A stretch of 64,000 nt of DNA from Novosphingobium sp. Its GTDB lineage: Bacteria; Pseudomonadota; Alphaproteobacteria; Sphingomonadales; Sphingomonadaceae. How positions within the stretch are numbered: the stretch's first letter is position 1; each line of letters opens with the position of its first letter. Of the stretch, positions 16,797 to 25,983 are shown one piece after another. The position numbers and the translations under genes were made by a program. The notes beneath the pieces are model-generated. The model was not told the origin of the DNA, made no database searches, and was given only the letters and a program-made list of their open reading frames with translations. The stretch spans positions 94,706 through 158,705 of the forward strand of contig NZ_JAUYRV010000039.1 in the NCBI RefSeq assembly GCF_030696665.1. The letters are read 5' to 3'.

Positions 16797-19700
16797 ATGG
16801 GGGCGCAAAAGCAAATCGTGCGTGGTGCAGGAGTTGAAATCGCAGGGAATACAGCGGAAGGCGCAGCCGCAAGCTCGCCTGCGCCGATCGCCCTGGCTGA
16901 AAGCCTATCGGGCGATATCGACTCCATCCGATTTGCCACAATCCTGTTTGCAGACGTCGTCGGGTCCACCCGCCTGCTGCGTGCGCTTGATCCCGAAGAT
17001 GGGCGGGATCTGCTCGACAGTTCCCTCGCGCTTATCCAGCAGGCGATCCACGAATTCGGCGGGCTGGTGGTGCGCATTCAGGGCGACGGGGTAATGGCGG
17101 TGTTCGGCGTGCAACCTGCTGCTGAAGATCACGCGCTGCGCGGCGCGCTGGCGGCACTGCGCATCGGCGACAAGATGAAGAGCGGCGCGCTCGGCTTTCT
17201 GCCCGCCCCGCAAGTGCGGGTGGGGCTACATGCAGGGCCAATCCTGCTGCGGCGGCAGGACAATGATTTCGGCTCGATCCTCGATGTGGTCGGCCATTCC
17301 GCGCACGTTGCCGGACAGATCGAGAAGATGGCACCGCCCGGCAGTGTTGCCATTTCTGCCACCGTCGCCTCGCTGATCGCCGAACCCAGCGAATTGCGTC
17401 CGGCCGGTAGCGTCGAAAGCGGCGGCAGCGAAAGCCCCGATGGTCGCGGCGAGGCAGTGTTCGAACTGCTGTCTATCGATTTCCTGGGTAGCGACCGGGT
17501 GACGGTGAAAGGCAACGCCACGTACCCGGTGATTGGTCGCGATGCAGAACTGGAGCAGGTGCGCCAGGTTGTGGGTGGCCTTGCCAGCGGGCATCACGGA
17601 TCGCTCGCCATCATCGGCGAGGCGGGCATGGGCAAGAGTCGTTTGCTGCTCGAAGCGTCGCGTCTTGCCGCAGGCTTTGGCACAACTTTCGCCGCCGTAC
17701 GCGGCAATGCCCTGCTGGCAGCGGTGCCTTTCGGATGCCTTGGCGGCACGTTGCGCCATCTGATCGACCTGTTGCGCCCGTTCACGCCCGATCCGGCAGC
17801 CGTGGCGCAGCTTTCGGCCAACGAAACGGCCTGCCTTGAAGGGTTGACCGCAAACGAAGCTGGCTGGCTGGCGCACCTGCCTCCCGGTGACCGTAGCCGC
17901 ATCGCCACCGGCACGATGGTGCGGATCGTGGAACTGGCCGCCGCGCACATGCAACTGGTGCTGCTGGTCGATGATGCGCACTATCTTGATAGTGAGACGC
18001 TGACGGTGCTCGCCGCGATTGGCCGGGGCGGACGGATCGCCATGATCGTGGCGGGCCGTCCGGAAGCTGCGCCGCGCATCGAAGGCATGTGTTCCACGTT
18101 GCTGCGGCTGGGCTCCCTGTCACCGGGCGCAGCGCGCACGCTGGTATCACTGATCAACCGCGTCAGCCCGATCGAAGACAGCGTGATCGACCACGTGATC
18201 GAACGGGCCGCAGGCTTGCCGTTGGCGCTGCAGGAATTCGCAGTGATGCTGCAAAGTGAATCTGGCGCAAACACGGCTGACGGCACCGATCTGATGAACG
18301 CGGCCCCGCTTCCGGCACGGCTCGATTCCCTGCTGGCGGCGCGCTTGGCAACGCTCGATGCCGATGCGGGCAAGCTTTGCCAGTTCTGTGCGGCACTTGG
18401 CCCCGTCTTTCCGCTGAACCGGCTGCAGCGCGGTGCCGTGCTGGTGTGCCGCAATCCTACAACCGCGATCGCGCGCCTGATCGATGCTCGCGTGATCGAA
18501 TTTTCCGGCACTGGTCAGGCCCGCTTTACCCACCAGCTGGTGCAGGAAGCGGCCTATCGCGCAATGGCACGGCGGCGGCGCACCGCCATGCATGCCAGCG
18601 CACTCGAAATGCTCAAGGAGGCAAAGGCCGAGGCAGCAACGCGTGGCAGCGCAGGCGAAGAAGTGGCGAGCCACGCCGAACTTGCCACTCACGCTGAAAA
18701 GGCGGGACTATACCCCGAGGCGATGGGCCATCTGTGGCAGGCCTGCGTCCAGGCGCTTTCGCTGGCCGCAATCGATTCCGTGCGCCAGTTGCACGAACGC
18801 GCGTGCGCTGTGGCCGCGAACCTGCCTGCCGCACAGGCCGCATTCGAACGCGCCCGATTTGCCTTGCTGGCGGCCGATACCCTGCAACAACTGTCGCTCG
18901 AACAGGTGCTGCGTGACGATATTCAGGCCGTGGCCGAAGCGCGCGTTGATCTGGGACCAAGCATGCGCACCGTGGCCCGGATCAACATGGCCTTGCTCGA
19001 TTGGATCGACGGCGCACCGACGCGCGGCAGCGCTTGGCTGGCGCAGGCCGAAAGCGATCTGGACGTGCACGAAAGCCTGCCCCGCCGCACATATGCCGAT
19101 CTGGTGGCGGCCTATCTTGCCTTCTCGCTGGGGCGTCCGGCCGAGGCGGTCACACGGATCGACCGGCTGGGGAATCGTCTGGCGGATGGGTTGCGCGGCG
19201 AAACATTCGGAGCCGTGGTGGTCATTCCGCACGTTCTGGCCCGCGCCTTCGGCGCTTGGTATCTGGTCGATCTTGGCCAAACCGCCAAAGCCCGCGTCTG
19301 GGTGGCCGAGGCGCTCAATCTATCGCGGCGCTATGGCCATGCCTATTCGCGCATGCTGGCAGAGCTTGCGCACGGTTACCTGCACTATCGCGGTGGGAAG
19401 TGCGAACGGGCGCTGCCCATGCTGCGCCGTGCCTATGCCGATTGCCTGCACCACAATTTCCTCGGCTTCGAACCGGCCTGCGCCAGTTGGCTGGCATTAT
19501 GCCTGATCGAACTTGGGCTGCTGGACGAGGCCGCGCGCATCCTTTCACAGTCAGTTGAACGGGGCAATTTCCGCAAAGTCCGCACATCGGCAACGTACTA
19601 TCTGCACGAGGCGCGTGCGCGGCTGGCGCTGGCGCAGGGTGACGCTGTGGAAGCGGGCAGTCTTGCCGCACTGGCGCTGGATCATGCGCGCAGTTGCGAA

Positions 19701-19868
19701 GACGTGGTTCACGAACTTCACGCCCGCGTGCTCTGTGCCGAGGTGAGCGCGCTGGGCCGGGTTGCGGGCATCTCCGCCGATGACGTGGATGCACAGACGC
19801 TTTCTTCACGTGTCGACGAACTGGGTCTGGCCGTTCTGCAACGCCGGTTGGAAGCCCTGACGCAATGA
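16797..19868 (+). CDS. Class III nucleotide cyclase fused to ATPase and TPR domains
   Basis: A 1023-residue signalling protein: a cyclase homology domain (about residues 45-210), a STAND/AAA-type ATPase with Walker A IGEAGMGKSRLL (near residue 275) and a long TPR-like C-terminal half. Both metal aspartates are present (FADVVGST and GDGVMAVFG). Two catalytic positions differ from active adenylate cyclases: the transition-state Asn-x3-Arg pair reads His-x3-Gln in GHSAHVAGQI, and the adenine-reading Lys position appears to be Arg (VRIQGDG). Activity or substrate may therefore be altered. The next gene starts inside its stop codon (ATGA), so it is co-translated with a P450. The start is uncertain. 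Confidence 0.85.
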   Translation: MGAQKQIVRGAGVEIAGNTAEGAAASSPAPIALAESLSGDIDSIRFATILFADVVGSTRLLRALDPEDGRDLLDSSLALIQQAIHEFGGLVVRIQGDGVMAVFGVQPAAEDHALRGALAALRIGDKMKSGALGFLPAPQVRVGLHAGPILLRRQDNDFGSILDVVGHSAHVAGQIEKMAPPGSVAISATVASLIAEPSELRPAGSVESGGSESPDGRGEAVFELLSIDFLGSDRVTVKGNATYPVIGRDAELEQVRQVVGGLASGHHGSLAIIGEAGMGKSRLLLEASRLAAGFGTTFAAVRGNALLAAVPFGCLGGTLRHLIDLLRPFTPDPAAVAQLSANETACLEGLTANEAGWLAHLPPGDRSRIATGTMVRIVELAAAHMQLVLLVDDAHYLDSETLTVLAAIGRGGRIAMIVAGRPEAAPRIEGMCSTLLRLGSLSPGAARTLVSLINRVSPIEDSVIDHVIERAAGLPLALQEFAVMLQSESGANTADGTDLMNAAPLPARLDSLLAARLATLDADAGKLCQFCAALGPVFPLNRLQRGAVLVCRNPTTAIARLIDARVIEFSGTGQARFTHQLVQEAAYRAMARRRRTAMHASALEMLKEAKAEAATRGSAGEEVASHAELATHAEKAGLYPEAMGHLWQACVQALSLAAIDSVRQLHERACAVAANLPAAQAAFERARFALLAADTLQQLSLEQVLRDDIQAVAEARVDLGPSMRTVARINMALLDWIDGAPTRGSAWLAQAESDLDVHESLPRRTYADLVAAYLAFSLGRPAEAVTRIDRLGNRLADGLRGETFGAVVVIPHVLARAFGAWYLVDLGQTAKARVWVAEALNLSRRYGHAYSRMLAELAHGYLHYRGGKCERALPMLRRAYADCLHHNFLGFEPACASWLALCLIELGLLDEAARILSQSVERGNFRKVRTSATYYLHEARARLALAQGDAVEAGSLAALALDHARSCEDVVHELHARVLCAEVSALGRVAGISADDVDAQTLSSRVDELGLAVLQRRLEALTQ

Positions 19869-21232
19869 GCGTCGAGACCGAACTCGCAGCCCTCGGCCAG
19901 CGCCTGCTCGATCCCGCAGCACCCCCGCTTGAACGCTTTGCCGCGATGGAGGACGATGATTCCGACGTGCGCGTTTTCGTCGCTGCGCGTCACGATGCAG
20001 TATCAGGGGTGTTGTGCGAAGAGCCGGTGTTTTCGCTGCGCCACTATGACGAACTGCTGGAACAGGTCTTACCCGGAACGCGCTATCTGGTGGGAGAGGA
20101 CGATGCGGCGCGTCAGGTCCGGTTGCATCAGCTTCACGCTGCCCAAAACTGGCTCGATGCACAGCGCAATGCGCCAGCAGCGGGTGAGCCGCCCAACATG
20201 GCCATCGGATTTCGTGACTGGATCGGCGCGATGGCGCGCGAGGAAGCAGATGCCATCCTCGACGTGCTGCAGCGGCGGGCAAGCACCGGCGAGCCGGTGA
20301 ACTTTGCGCGCGAATATGCCTTTCTGATCGCCTATCGCATGGCGCGGCGGTTCATCGGGGTGCCAGCGCCGGAAACGGTGCCCGGTCTGGTGCGGATGAT
20401 CGTGATGTGGCGCAACACCCTGCGTCCCGGCCAATCGCTTCGCCTCAAGGATGAGCTGGGTGATTCAGTGGCCATGCTGGTCATGTTGCAGCCCCTGTTC
20501 GGCCACGTTTTCGGAACGGTGGTGAACAGCCCGTCCGCGCTGCAGGCGCTCACCCGACGCACTGCCACGCCCGCATTGGAAGCGATTGACCAGGCGCTGG
20601 CAGCACCGCAATCCGCCCCCGAACACAGCCTGCTAAGCGCGCTGGTGGCGGTCAGGCCGCAATTTGCGGGCGTTGCCGATTATGATTTGCAGGCACGCAG
20701 CGTATTGTTCGAACTGATCGGCGCATTGGTGCTGATCGTCGGCAAATCGCTGTCGGAAATCGCCGCGTTCACCTCCTCACCTGCCGGGGTCGCAGCGGGA
20801 ATCACGTGGGACGATCTTGTCGCGCGGATGGCCGACCGCCGCGTCACCCTGAAAGACCACGACGCGACTGTGAACGAGATGCTCCGCCTTGCCGTGAGCA
20901 GCCGCCTGACTCGAACGGTGCGCAACGACTGCCAGTGGCGCGGCGTCGATCTCAAGGCGGGGGACCGCGTTGTCGTGTTGATGGACCCCGCATCGCGTGA
21001 TCCTGCGGCCTTTGCCGAACCCGGTCGCTTCAAGCCCGATCCGGCGCGGCCCTATATTACCTCCGGCCCGCTGCAGGGGCCGCATGTCTGCTATGGCCGG
21101 GGCATCGCCTGGACAATCATGCGCGAGGCGATCGCCGCCACGCAGGGCCGGATCGCTCCCGCGCAAGACACCACGATTGCCGTGTTTGCCGGCCTCCCCG
21201 ACGACTTGCCGTTTGTTGCCTGCCGCCCATAG
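19865..21232 (+). CDS. Cytochrome P450, atypical
   Basis: A 455-residue soluble P450. The haem-ligand Cys409 lies in GPHVCYGRGIAW, and the K-helix ExxR is EMLR (Glu338, Arg341). The I-helix region reads LIGALVLIVGKSLSEI and lacks the usual acid-threonine pair needed for O2 activation, so it may use peroxides or rearrange hydroperoxides rather than act as a classic monooxygenase. This is an inference from sequence. No ferredoxin or reductase gene is nearby. It is coupled by an ATGA overlap to the cyclase/ATPase gene and followed 31 bases later by a DyP-type peroxidase. Confidence 0.82.
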   Translation: MSVETELAALGQRLLDPAAPPLERFAAMEDDDSDVRVFVAARHDAVSGVLCEEPVFSLRHYDELLEQVLPGTRYLVGEDDAARQVRLHQLHAAQNWLDAQRNAPAAGEPPNMAIGFRDWIGAMAREEADAILDVLQRRASTGEPVNFAREYAFLIAYRMARRFIGVPAPETVPGLVRMIVMWRNTLRPGQSLRLKDELGDSVAMLVMLQPLFGHVFGTVVNSPSALQALTRRTATPALEAIDQALAAPQSAPEHSLLSALVAVRPQFAGVADYDLQARSVLFELIGALVLIVGKSLSEIAAFTSSPAGVAAGITWDDLVARMADRRVTLKDHDATVNEMLRLAVSSRLTRTVRNDCQWRGVDLKAGDRVVVLMDPASRDPAAFAEPGRFKPDPARPYITSGPLQGPHVCYGRGIAWTIMREAIAATQGRIAPAQDTTIAVFAGLPDDLPFVACRP

Positions 21233-21263
21233 CGAACAACCCCACAGCCAAAGGACCGGAAGC

Positions 21264-24200
21264 GTGAGCCTTTCGCAGGACTTCATCACCATCGCCATCC
21301 CCTTCGGTGACAAGTCCGAATGGTGTGACACGCGCGATGTGGAGCGCGAAATCGCCGAGCTGGGCAACCCGGCGGGCGCGCAGATAAAAGCGGCGCTGCT
21401 GGCAACCGGGGTCGTCCACTTCGCCAGCATCCACGCGGTTGCGCCCGAACAGCCGGGCAGCCCTGCACATCTGCTGATCGAAGCAACGGTCGACGGCGAT
21501 CCCGATGCCGCGATTGAACTGATCGCACACCATGCTGGCTCGGCATTGCTGCCGGTGCTGCGGCTGACCAGCGGGATCGACAAGGAAGCCGCCGTGCTGC
21601 CGCTGCTCAAGAAGCATAGCCACGGCATCAGCCAATCGCCGCTGCGCTGGCCGGGCAAGCTGCTGGGCCTGCCGTTCAACGGGCTTCCGGGGCTGGGCGT
21701 CAAGGCCATCGACCAGAACCGCCACATCGTGGAAAGGGCGCGTGAAATCATTGGCCACGCGCGCGAACGCTCATCAATGCAAGGCCCACAGACGCTGCTG
21801 AAAGCGGTGGCCGATGGCTTGCGGGCCGAGCTTGCGGCCTTGCCCGACAAGCAACCGCCCGCCCTCGCCTTTTGCGACACCAGCGACGCGCCTTGGCTTG
21901 AATTCGCGCGGACGCGCTGGACGCTTGGCTGGCTTGGCCGCGCGCTGTGGGGTGCGCGTGCGCTGTGGTTGCCGCTGCTGGTGCTGCCCTATCTGCTGTC
22001 CTTCGGCATCCTTTTGCTGGTGGGAGAAAGCGCTGTCTCGGCACTGGTCGGGGCCGTTGTCCCGATGGTGCTATTCACGTCCGCGATCTTGGCGGTGATC
22101 GCGCTGCTGCTCCGTCGTGACGAGAAAGCCAACACCCCGATAGACCGGACGCCCGCAGCCGCAGCCCTAGGCGCGATGATGGCCAAGGAAAACGCGCCGG
22201 GCGTGGTGCAGAACCACATGGTCAGCATCACTCGCCTGCGCCCTGCGATGATCCGCAAGCTGTCGCTGCCGCTGGCCTTCATTGCAGTGGCAACGATGGC
22301 GCGGATCGGCGTGATGCGGCGCGGCTTCCTCGCCACCATCGGCACGATCCACGCGGCGCGCTGGGTGGTGCTGCCGGGCACGCGGCAACTGGTGTTCCTT
22401 TCCAACTACGACGGCAGCTGGGAAAGCTACCTTGAAGATTTCATCACCAAGGCTTCGGAAGGCGTCACTGCCGCGTGGAGCAGTTCCGAGGGCTTTCCGT
22501 CCACCCGCCTGCTGTTCTTCGGCGGCGCGGCCGATGGTGACAGGATGAAGCGTTTTGCGCGCGGGTCGATGCAGCCCACGCCCTGCTGGTTCTCTGCCCA
22601 CCCCGATCTTTCGACCACTGCCATGCGCAAGCACGCGCTGATCGTCAGCGGCCTTCTCCACCGTGACCGGTTGGAGAACTGCCCTTCCGAAGCCGAGGCT
22701 TGGCTCGACCTGTTCGGATCAATCCCCCGCCCCACCTATGGGCTGCAATACGAGGAAATCCAGACGCTGATGTTCGGCGGGCTGCGCCGCCATCCGCACA
22801 GCATGGTCGTAGGCCTGAACTTTGGCGCGCCTCGCCCCGCACAGGGCGCTCACCCCCACACCCACGTCCAGACATGGCTTGCCAGCCTCATCGCGCGCGA
22901 TGGCGTGGCCTTTGGCGACAAGCCACCAGAGAACCTTGTCTGCAACATCGCCTTTTCCGCGTCGGGCCTGCGCCTGCTGGGGTTGGACGAGGAACTGGCG
23001 CTCGAAGGCGATGGCACCGATCAGGGCTTCCCCGCCGCCTTCGCGCTCGGCATGACGCACCTCAGCCGCAAACGCGCCTTGGCAGATCCCGCCACGCTCG
23101 ACTGGGCCGATGACCAGACCCACGCCGCGCTGCTGCTTTATGCCCGCGACGAAAGCGTGGCGGCAAACTTCGCACAGATCATCGCGGAAGCCGAAAGCCA
23201 CGGCCTGTCGGTCACCACCAAAATCCGCACCGGCATCAATTCCTTCGATGTCGACAAATTCCGCGAGGCCTGGAACGCCAACGACGACAGCCTGTCTGCC
23301 CCTGCCGCCACCCGCGCCTTTGCGCACGCGCAGGCCGATACCAGCGACGAGCTTTCAACCGAACCTTTCGGCTTTGTCGATGGCGTGTCGCAGCCGCTGG
23401 TCGCCGGTTTCCCGGGGCGGCACGGCGCGCCTGATCCTGTCCACGGCGTGCAACCGGGCGAATTCATCCTCGGCTATACCGACAATCGCGGCTACTTTCC
23501 GCCCTCTCCGCTGGTGGAGCGCACAAACCTTGCCCCCGGCCTCAAACGCCGCCTCCTGCCCGCCCCGCCGCAAGGCCAGCCGCTTGAATTTCCGGACTTT
23601 TCGCAAGGCGACGTCGCTGCCCGCGATTTCGGCCGCAACGGCAGTTACCTGGTCATCCGCCAGCTGGAACAAGACGTCGAGGGCTTCTGCCAACAGCTCG
23701 ACACGGCAACCGCACACGTGTGCAGCCAGAACGACGTCATCAACCCGCACGACGGCAATCCGCACCGCACCAGCGAATGGATTGCCGCCAAAATGCTGGG
23801 CCGCTGGCGTGATGGCTCGGCGCTGATCGACCATCCTTTCACGCCATCGTTCCGCAGCGGATCAGATGCAGTGCGCCGCAACGTGTTCCTCTACAAGGAC
23901 TCCGACGCGCAGGGCCTGCGCTGCCCGTTCGGCTCGCACATCCGGCGCAGCTTCCCGCGTGACAGCTTGGCCCAGACCGATCCGGCAGAGCTGTCCGTGA
24001 CCAACCGCCACCGCCTGCTGCGGCGCGGCCGCCCGTATCTTGACGAAAAGGGCGAGTCGGCGATGGGCACGCTGTTCATGTGCTTCAACGCCGATCTTGA
24101 ACGGCAGTTCGAATTTGTGCAGCAAACGTGGATCGGATCACCGACCTTCCACGGGCTTGAGCAAGAGCCTGATCCCTTTGGCATGCACAACAGTGACACG

Positions 24201-24395
24201 CCCGCCGCGCTCAAGGCGCGCTTCACCATCCACGGTCGCAACGCACCGCTCGAACTGGCTGACCTGCAAAGCCACATCACGCTGCGCGGCGGCGGATACT
24301 TCTTCCTGCCCGGCCGCCACGCCCTGTGGTTTCTGGCCGGCAGCGCGCTGGAAGACACGCCCGATGGGCCTGGCCTTGCCCTCAGCGCGCGCTGA
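21264..24395 (+). CDS. Large DyP-type haem peroxidase with membrane-anchored N-terminal region
   Basis: A 1043-residue protein, two to three times the usual DyP length. The C-terminal half carries the DyP hallmarks: GFVDG (residues 703-707, distal Asp706) and a proximal His892 in CPFGSHIRRSFPR. The N-terminal half has an unassigned region with two transmembrane helices near residues 233-284 (LWLPLLVLPYLLSFGILLLV and the next segment). After these comes a domain around HAARWVVLPGTRQLVFLSNYDG that looks like a dimeric ferredoxin-like fold. The start GTG is chosen because AAGGA precedes it and longer frames run into the P450 gene. It is the last gene of a cyclase - P450 - peroxidase operon. The substrate is unknown; a lipid hydroperoxide partner role for the P450 is a guess. 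Confidence 0.85.
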   Translation: MSLSQDFITIAIPFGDKSEWCDTRDVEREIAELGNPAGAQIKAALLATGVVHFASIHAVAPEQPGSPAHLLIEATVDGDPDAAIELIAHHAGSALLPVLRLTSGIDKEAAVLPLLKKHSHGISQSPLRWPGKLLGLPFNGLPGLGVKAIDQNRHIVERAREIIGHARERSSMQGPQTLLKAVADGLRAELAALPDKQPPALAFCDTSDAPWLEFARTRWTLGWLGRALWGARALWLPLLVLPYLLSFGILLLVGESAVSALVGAVVPMVLFTSAILAVIALLLRRDEKANTPIDRTPAAAALGAMMAKENAPGVVQNHMVSITRLRPAMIRKLSLPLAFIAVATMARIGVMRRGFLATIGTIHAARWVVLPGTRQLVFLSNYDGSWESYLEDFITKASEGVTAAWSSSEGFPSTRLLFFGGAADGDRMKRFARGSMQPTPCWFSAHPDLSTTAMRKHALIVSGLLHRDRLENCPSEAEAWLDLFGSIPRPTYGLQYEEIQTLMFGGLRRHPHSMVVGLNFGAPRPAQGAHPHTHVQTWLASLIARDGVAFGDKPPENLVCNIAFSASGLRLLGLDEELALEGDGTDQGFPAAFALGMTHLSRKRALADPATLDWADDQTHAALLLYARDESVAANFAQIIAEAESHGLSVTTKIRTGINSFDVDKFREAWNANDDSLSAPAATRAFAHAQADTSDELSTEPFGFVDGVSQPLVAGFPGRHGAPDPVHGVQPGEFILGYTDNRGYFPPSPLVERTNLAPGLKRRLLPAPPQGQPLEFPDFSQGDVAARDFGRNGSYLVIRQLEQDVEGFCQQLDTATAHVCSQNDVINPHDGNPHRTSEWIAAKMLGRWRDGSALIDHPFTPSFRSGSDAVRRNVFLYKDSDAQGLRCPFGSHIRRSFPRDSLAQTDPAELSVTNRHRLLRRGRPYLDEKGESAMGTLFMCFNADLERQFEFVQQTWIGSPTFHGLEQEPDPFGMHNSDTPAALKARFTIHGRNAPLELADLQSHITLRGGGYFFLPGRHALWFLAGSALEDTPDGPGLALSAR

Positions 24396-24401
24396 GGAGG
24401 G

Positions 24402-25829
24402 TCAGCCCTGCATCAGCGCCTTGCCACAACTGGCAGTGAGCGCGGCAAGCGTGTCTTCCGGCGGGATACCCGTAGCGAGCGCTGCAATTTCAGCAAGCGT
24501 GCGGGTGCCGTCGGCTGCCATCAGCAGCGCGCGCAGCTCGGGCTGCTCAACCTTGAGCACGCCGTGATCAAGCGTGCAAAGCGTTGTCTCACCCAACGTG
24601 AGCATCCCGCGCACCAACGCGCCCGAACACGGTTTGTCGCCCGGTTTGGCAGGGAACGGTGCCGGGCCGGGATGCAGGTTCACGTACCATTCGGTGTAGA
24701 GCTGCAAGATCACGCGCAGCAGCGTGGGATCATCGGTCACCGTGTTGAGCGGCACGCGATGCGGGTACATCGCGGCAACGCGCGCCAGTGCATCGGCCAG
24801 CGCATCGTCAGCAATTGAAATCACGTCTTCGCCGTGCAGGAAAGTCCCGTCCGCCTGACGCCTTACCCGCGTTGACATCCACGTATCCGCAATCCGCATG
24901 GCATCAACCACGCGATCGGGTTCCTGCTTCACAAACAGGCTTTGCCGGAAATACCGCAGCGAGGCGTAATCGTCGCGCGATGCGGCCATCAGCACCGCAG
25001 CTTCGGGATCTTCGGGGAGGTCGGCACCTTCGGGCAAAAAGCCATCCATCTGGCGGTTTCGCCCGGCGTCGGTCAAAAACACCAGACCGTTGGCATGGGC
25101 CTCGGCCGCCACATCAAGCAGGCGCTGCGGATAGAAGCACGGGCCAAGTTCGTCGTGGAACAGTACGGCATCAGGGCGAAGCAGCATGTTTGCGGCTTGC
25201 AGGCGCAAAGTCCGCGCCAGCGGTTCATCCCCGTCACGCGGGAGCGCATAATCTTCAAGGAAGTCGCGCACCGCAGCAATCCGCTGTTCCGGGTCATCGA
25301 TCTCGCCAATCGCATCAAGCAGCATTTCCCGCATGATCATGCGCACGTGGCCGCCGGGCATGGCATTATAACTGATGAACGCTACCCCCCGGTCCGACAG
25401 CACGTGCGCGGCCAGCCGCATGGTTGCCGCACGCACGTGTTCCGGCACCCATGCATAAACACCGTGGGCAATCACGTAGTCGAACGATCCCGCCGGATAG
25501 CGATGGTGCGCTTCGCAGATGTCCTCCACCGCCAGTGTCACGTTGCCAAGGCCCGAGGCGGCAGCAATCTCCTGCCCGCGCGCAATGGCGTTGGCCGACA
25601 GATCGAAACCGTGCGCATCGCAGCCGGGCCACATCGCTGCCATCGCAATCAGGTTGACGCAGTTGCCTCCGCCGATCTCCAGAATGCGCGATTCCTCCGG
25701 CGGCACAGGATCAAGCCCGGCGAGCCGTGCCAGCACCGCCAGCCGTTCCGGGTTGGTCTGGGCGAAAATGGTGGTCGGATAGGCGACGCGATCATAAGGG
25801 GTGGTCAAGCGCACATCCTGTTCTGGCAC
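24402..25829 (-). CDS. SAM-dependent methyltransferase with regulatory domain
   Basis: A 475-residue protein. A class I methyltransferase domain at the N-terminus has the SAM loop ILEIGGGNCVNLIAMA and the acidic FDLSANAI. The second half resembles the methyltransferase regulatory domain found with such enzymes. The start is placed at GTG 25829 with AAGGG upstream; an open frame continues further but would overlap the divergent gene at 25984. GTG 25814 is an alternative. It is convergent with the DyP gene, with only 6 bases between stops. The substrate is unknown, possibly a protein. Confidence 0.75.
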   Translation of the reverse strand: MPEQDVRLTTPYDRVAYPTTIFAQTNPERLAVLARLAGLDPVPPEESRILEIGGGNCVNLIAMAAMWPGCDAHGFDLSANAIARGQEIAAASGLGNVTLAVEDICEAHHRYPAGSFDYVIAHGVYAWVPEHVRAATMRLAAHVLSDRGVAFISYNAMPGGHVRMIMREMLLDAIGEIDDPEQRIAAVRDFLEDYALPRDGDEPLARTLRLQAANMLLRPDAVLFHDELGPCFYPQRLLDVAAEAHANGLVFLTDAGRNRQMDGFLPEGADLPEDPEAAVLMAASRDDYASLRYFRQSLFVKQEPDRVVDAMRIADTWMSTRVRRQADGTFLHGEDVISIADDALADALARVAAMYPHRVPLNTVTDDPTLLRVILQLYTEWYVNLHPGPAPFPAKPGDKPCSGALVRGMLTLGETTLCTLDHGVLKVEQPELRALLMAADGTRTLAEIAALATGIPPEDTLAALTASCGKALMQG

Positions 25830-25983
25830 GAAAATGGAACCCTTGGGGCGGCGTTGATCTTGCGCGGTCCGCCGATGAGTGTTCAAGTGCGAATTTGATG
25901 CAAATGCTGTGAATTTGCGCACATGAAGCCGAACAATTGCGCGGCAAGGATGGTTCGCGGGGATCGGACCTTTCGCCGTAGGG

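Noticed and set aside
19865..24395. Encapsulin cargo system based on the DyP peroxidase
   Set aside because: No encapsulin shell gene is present and the DyP lacks an obvious C-terminal targeting tail; it is membrane-anchored instead.
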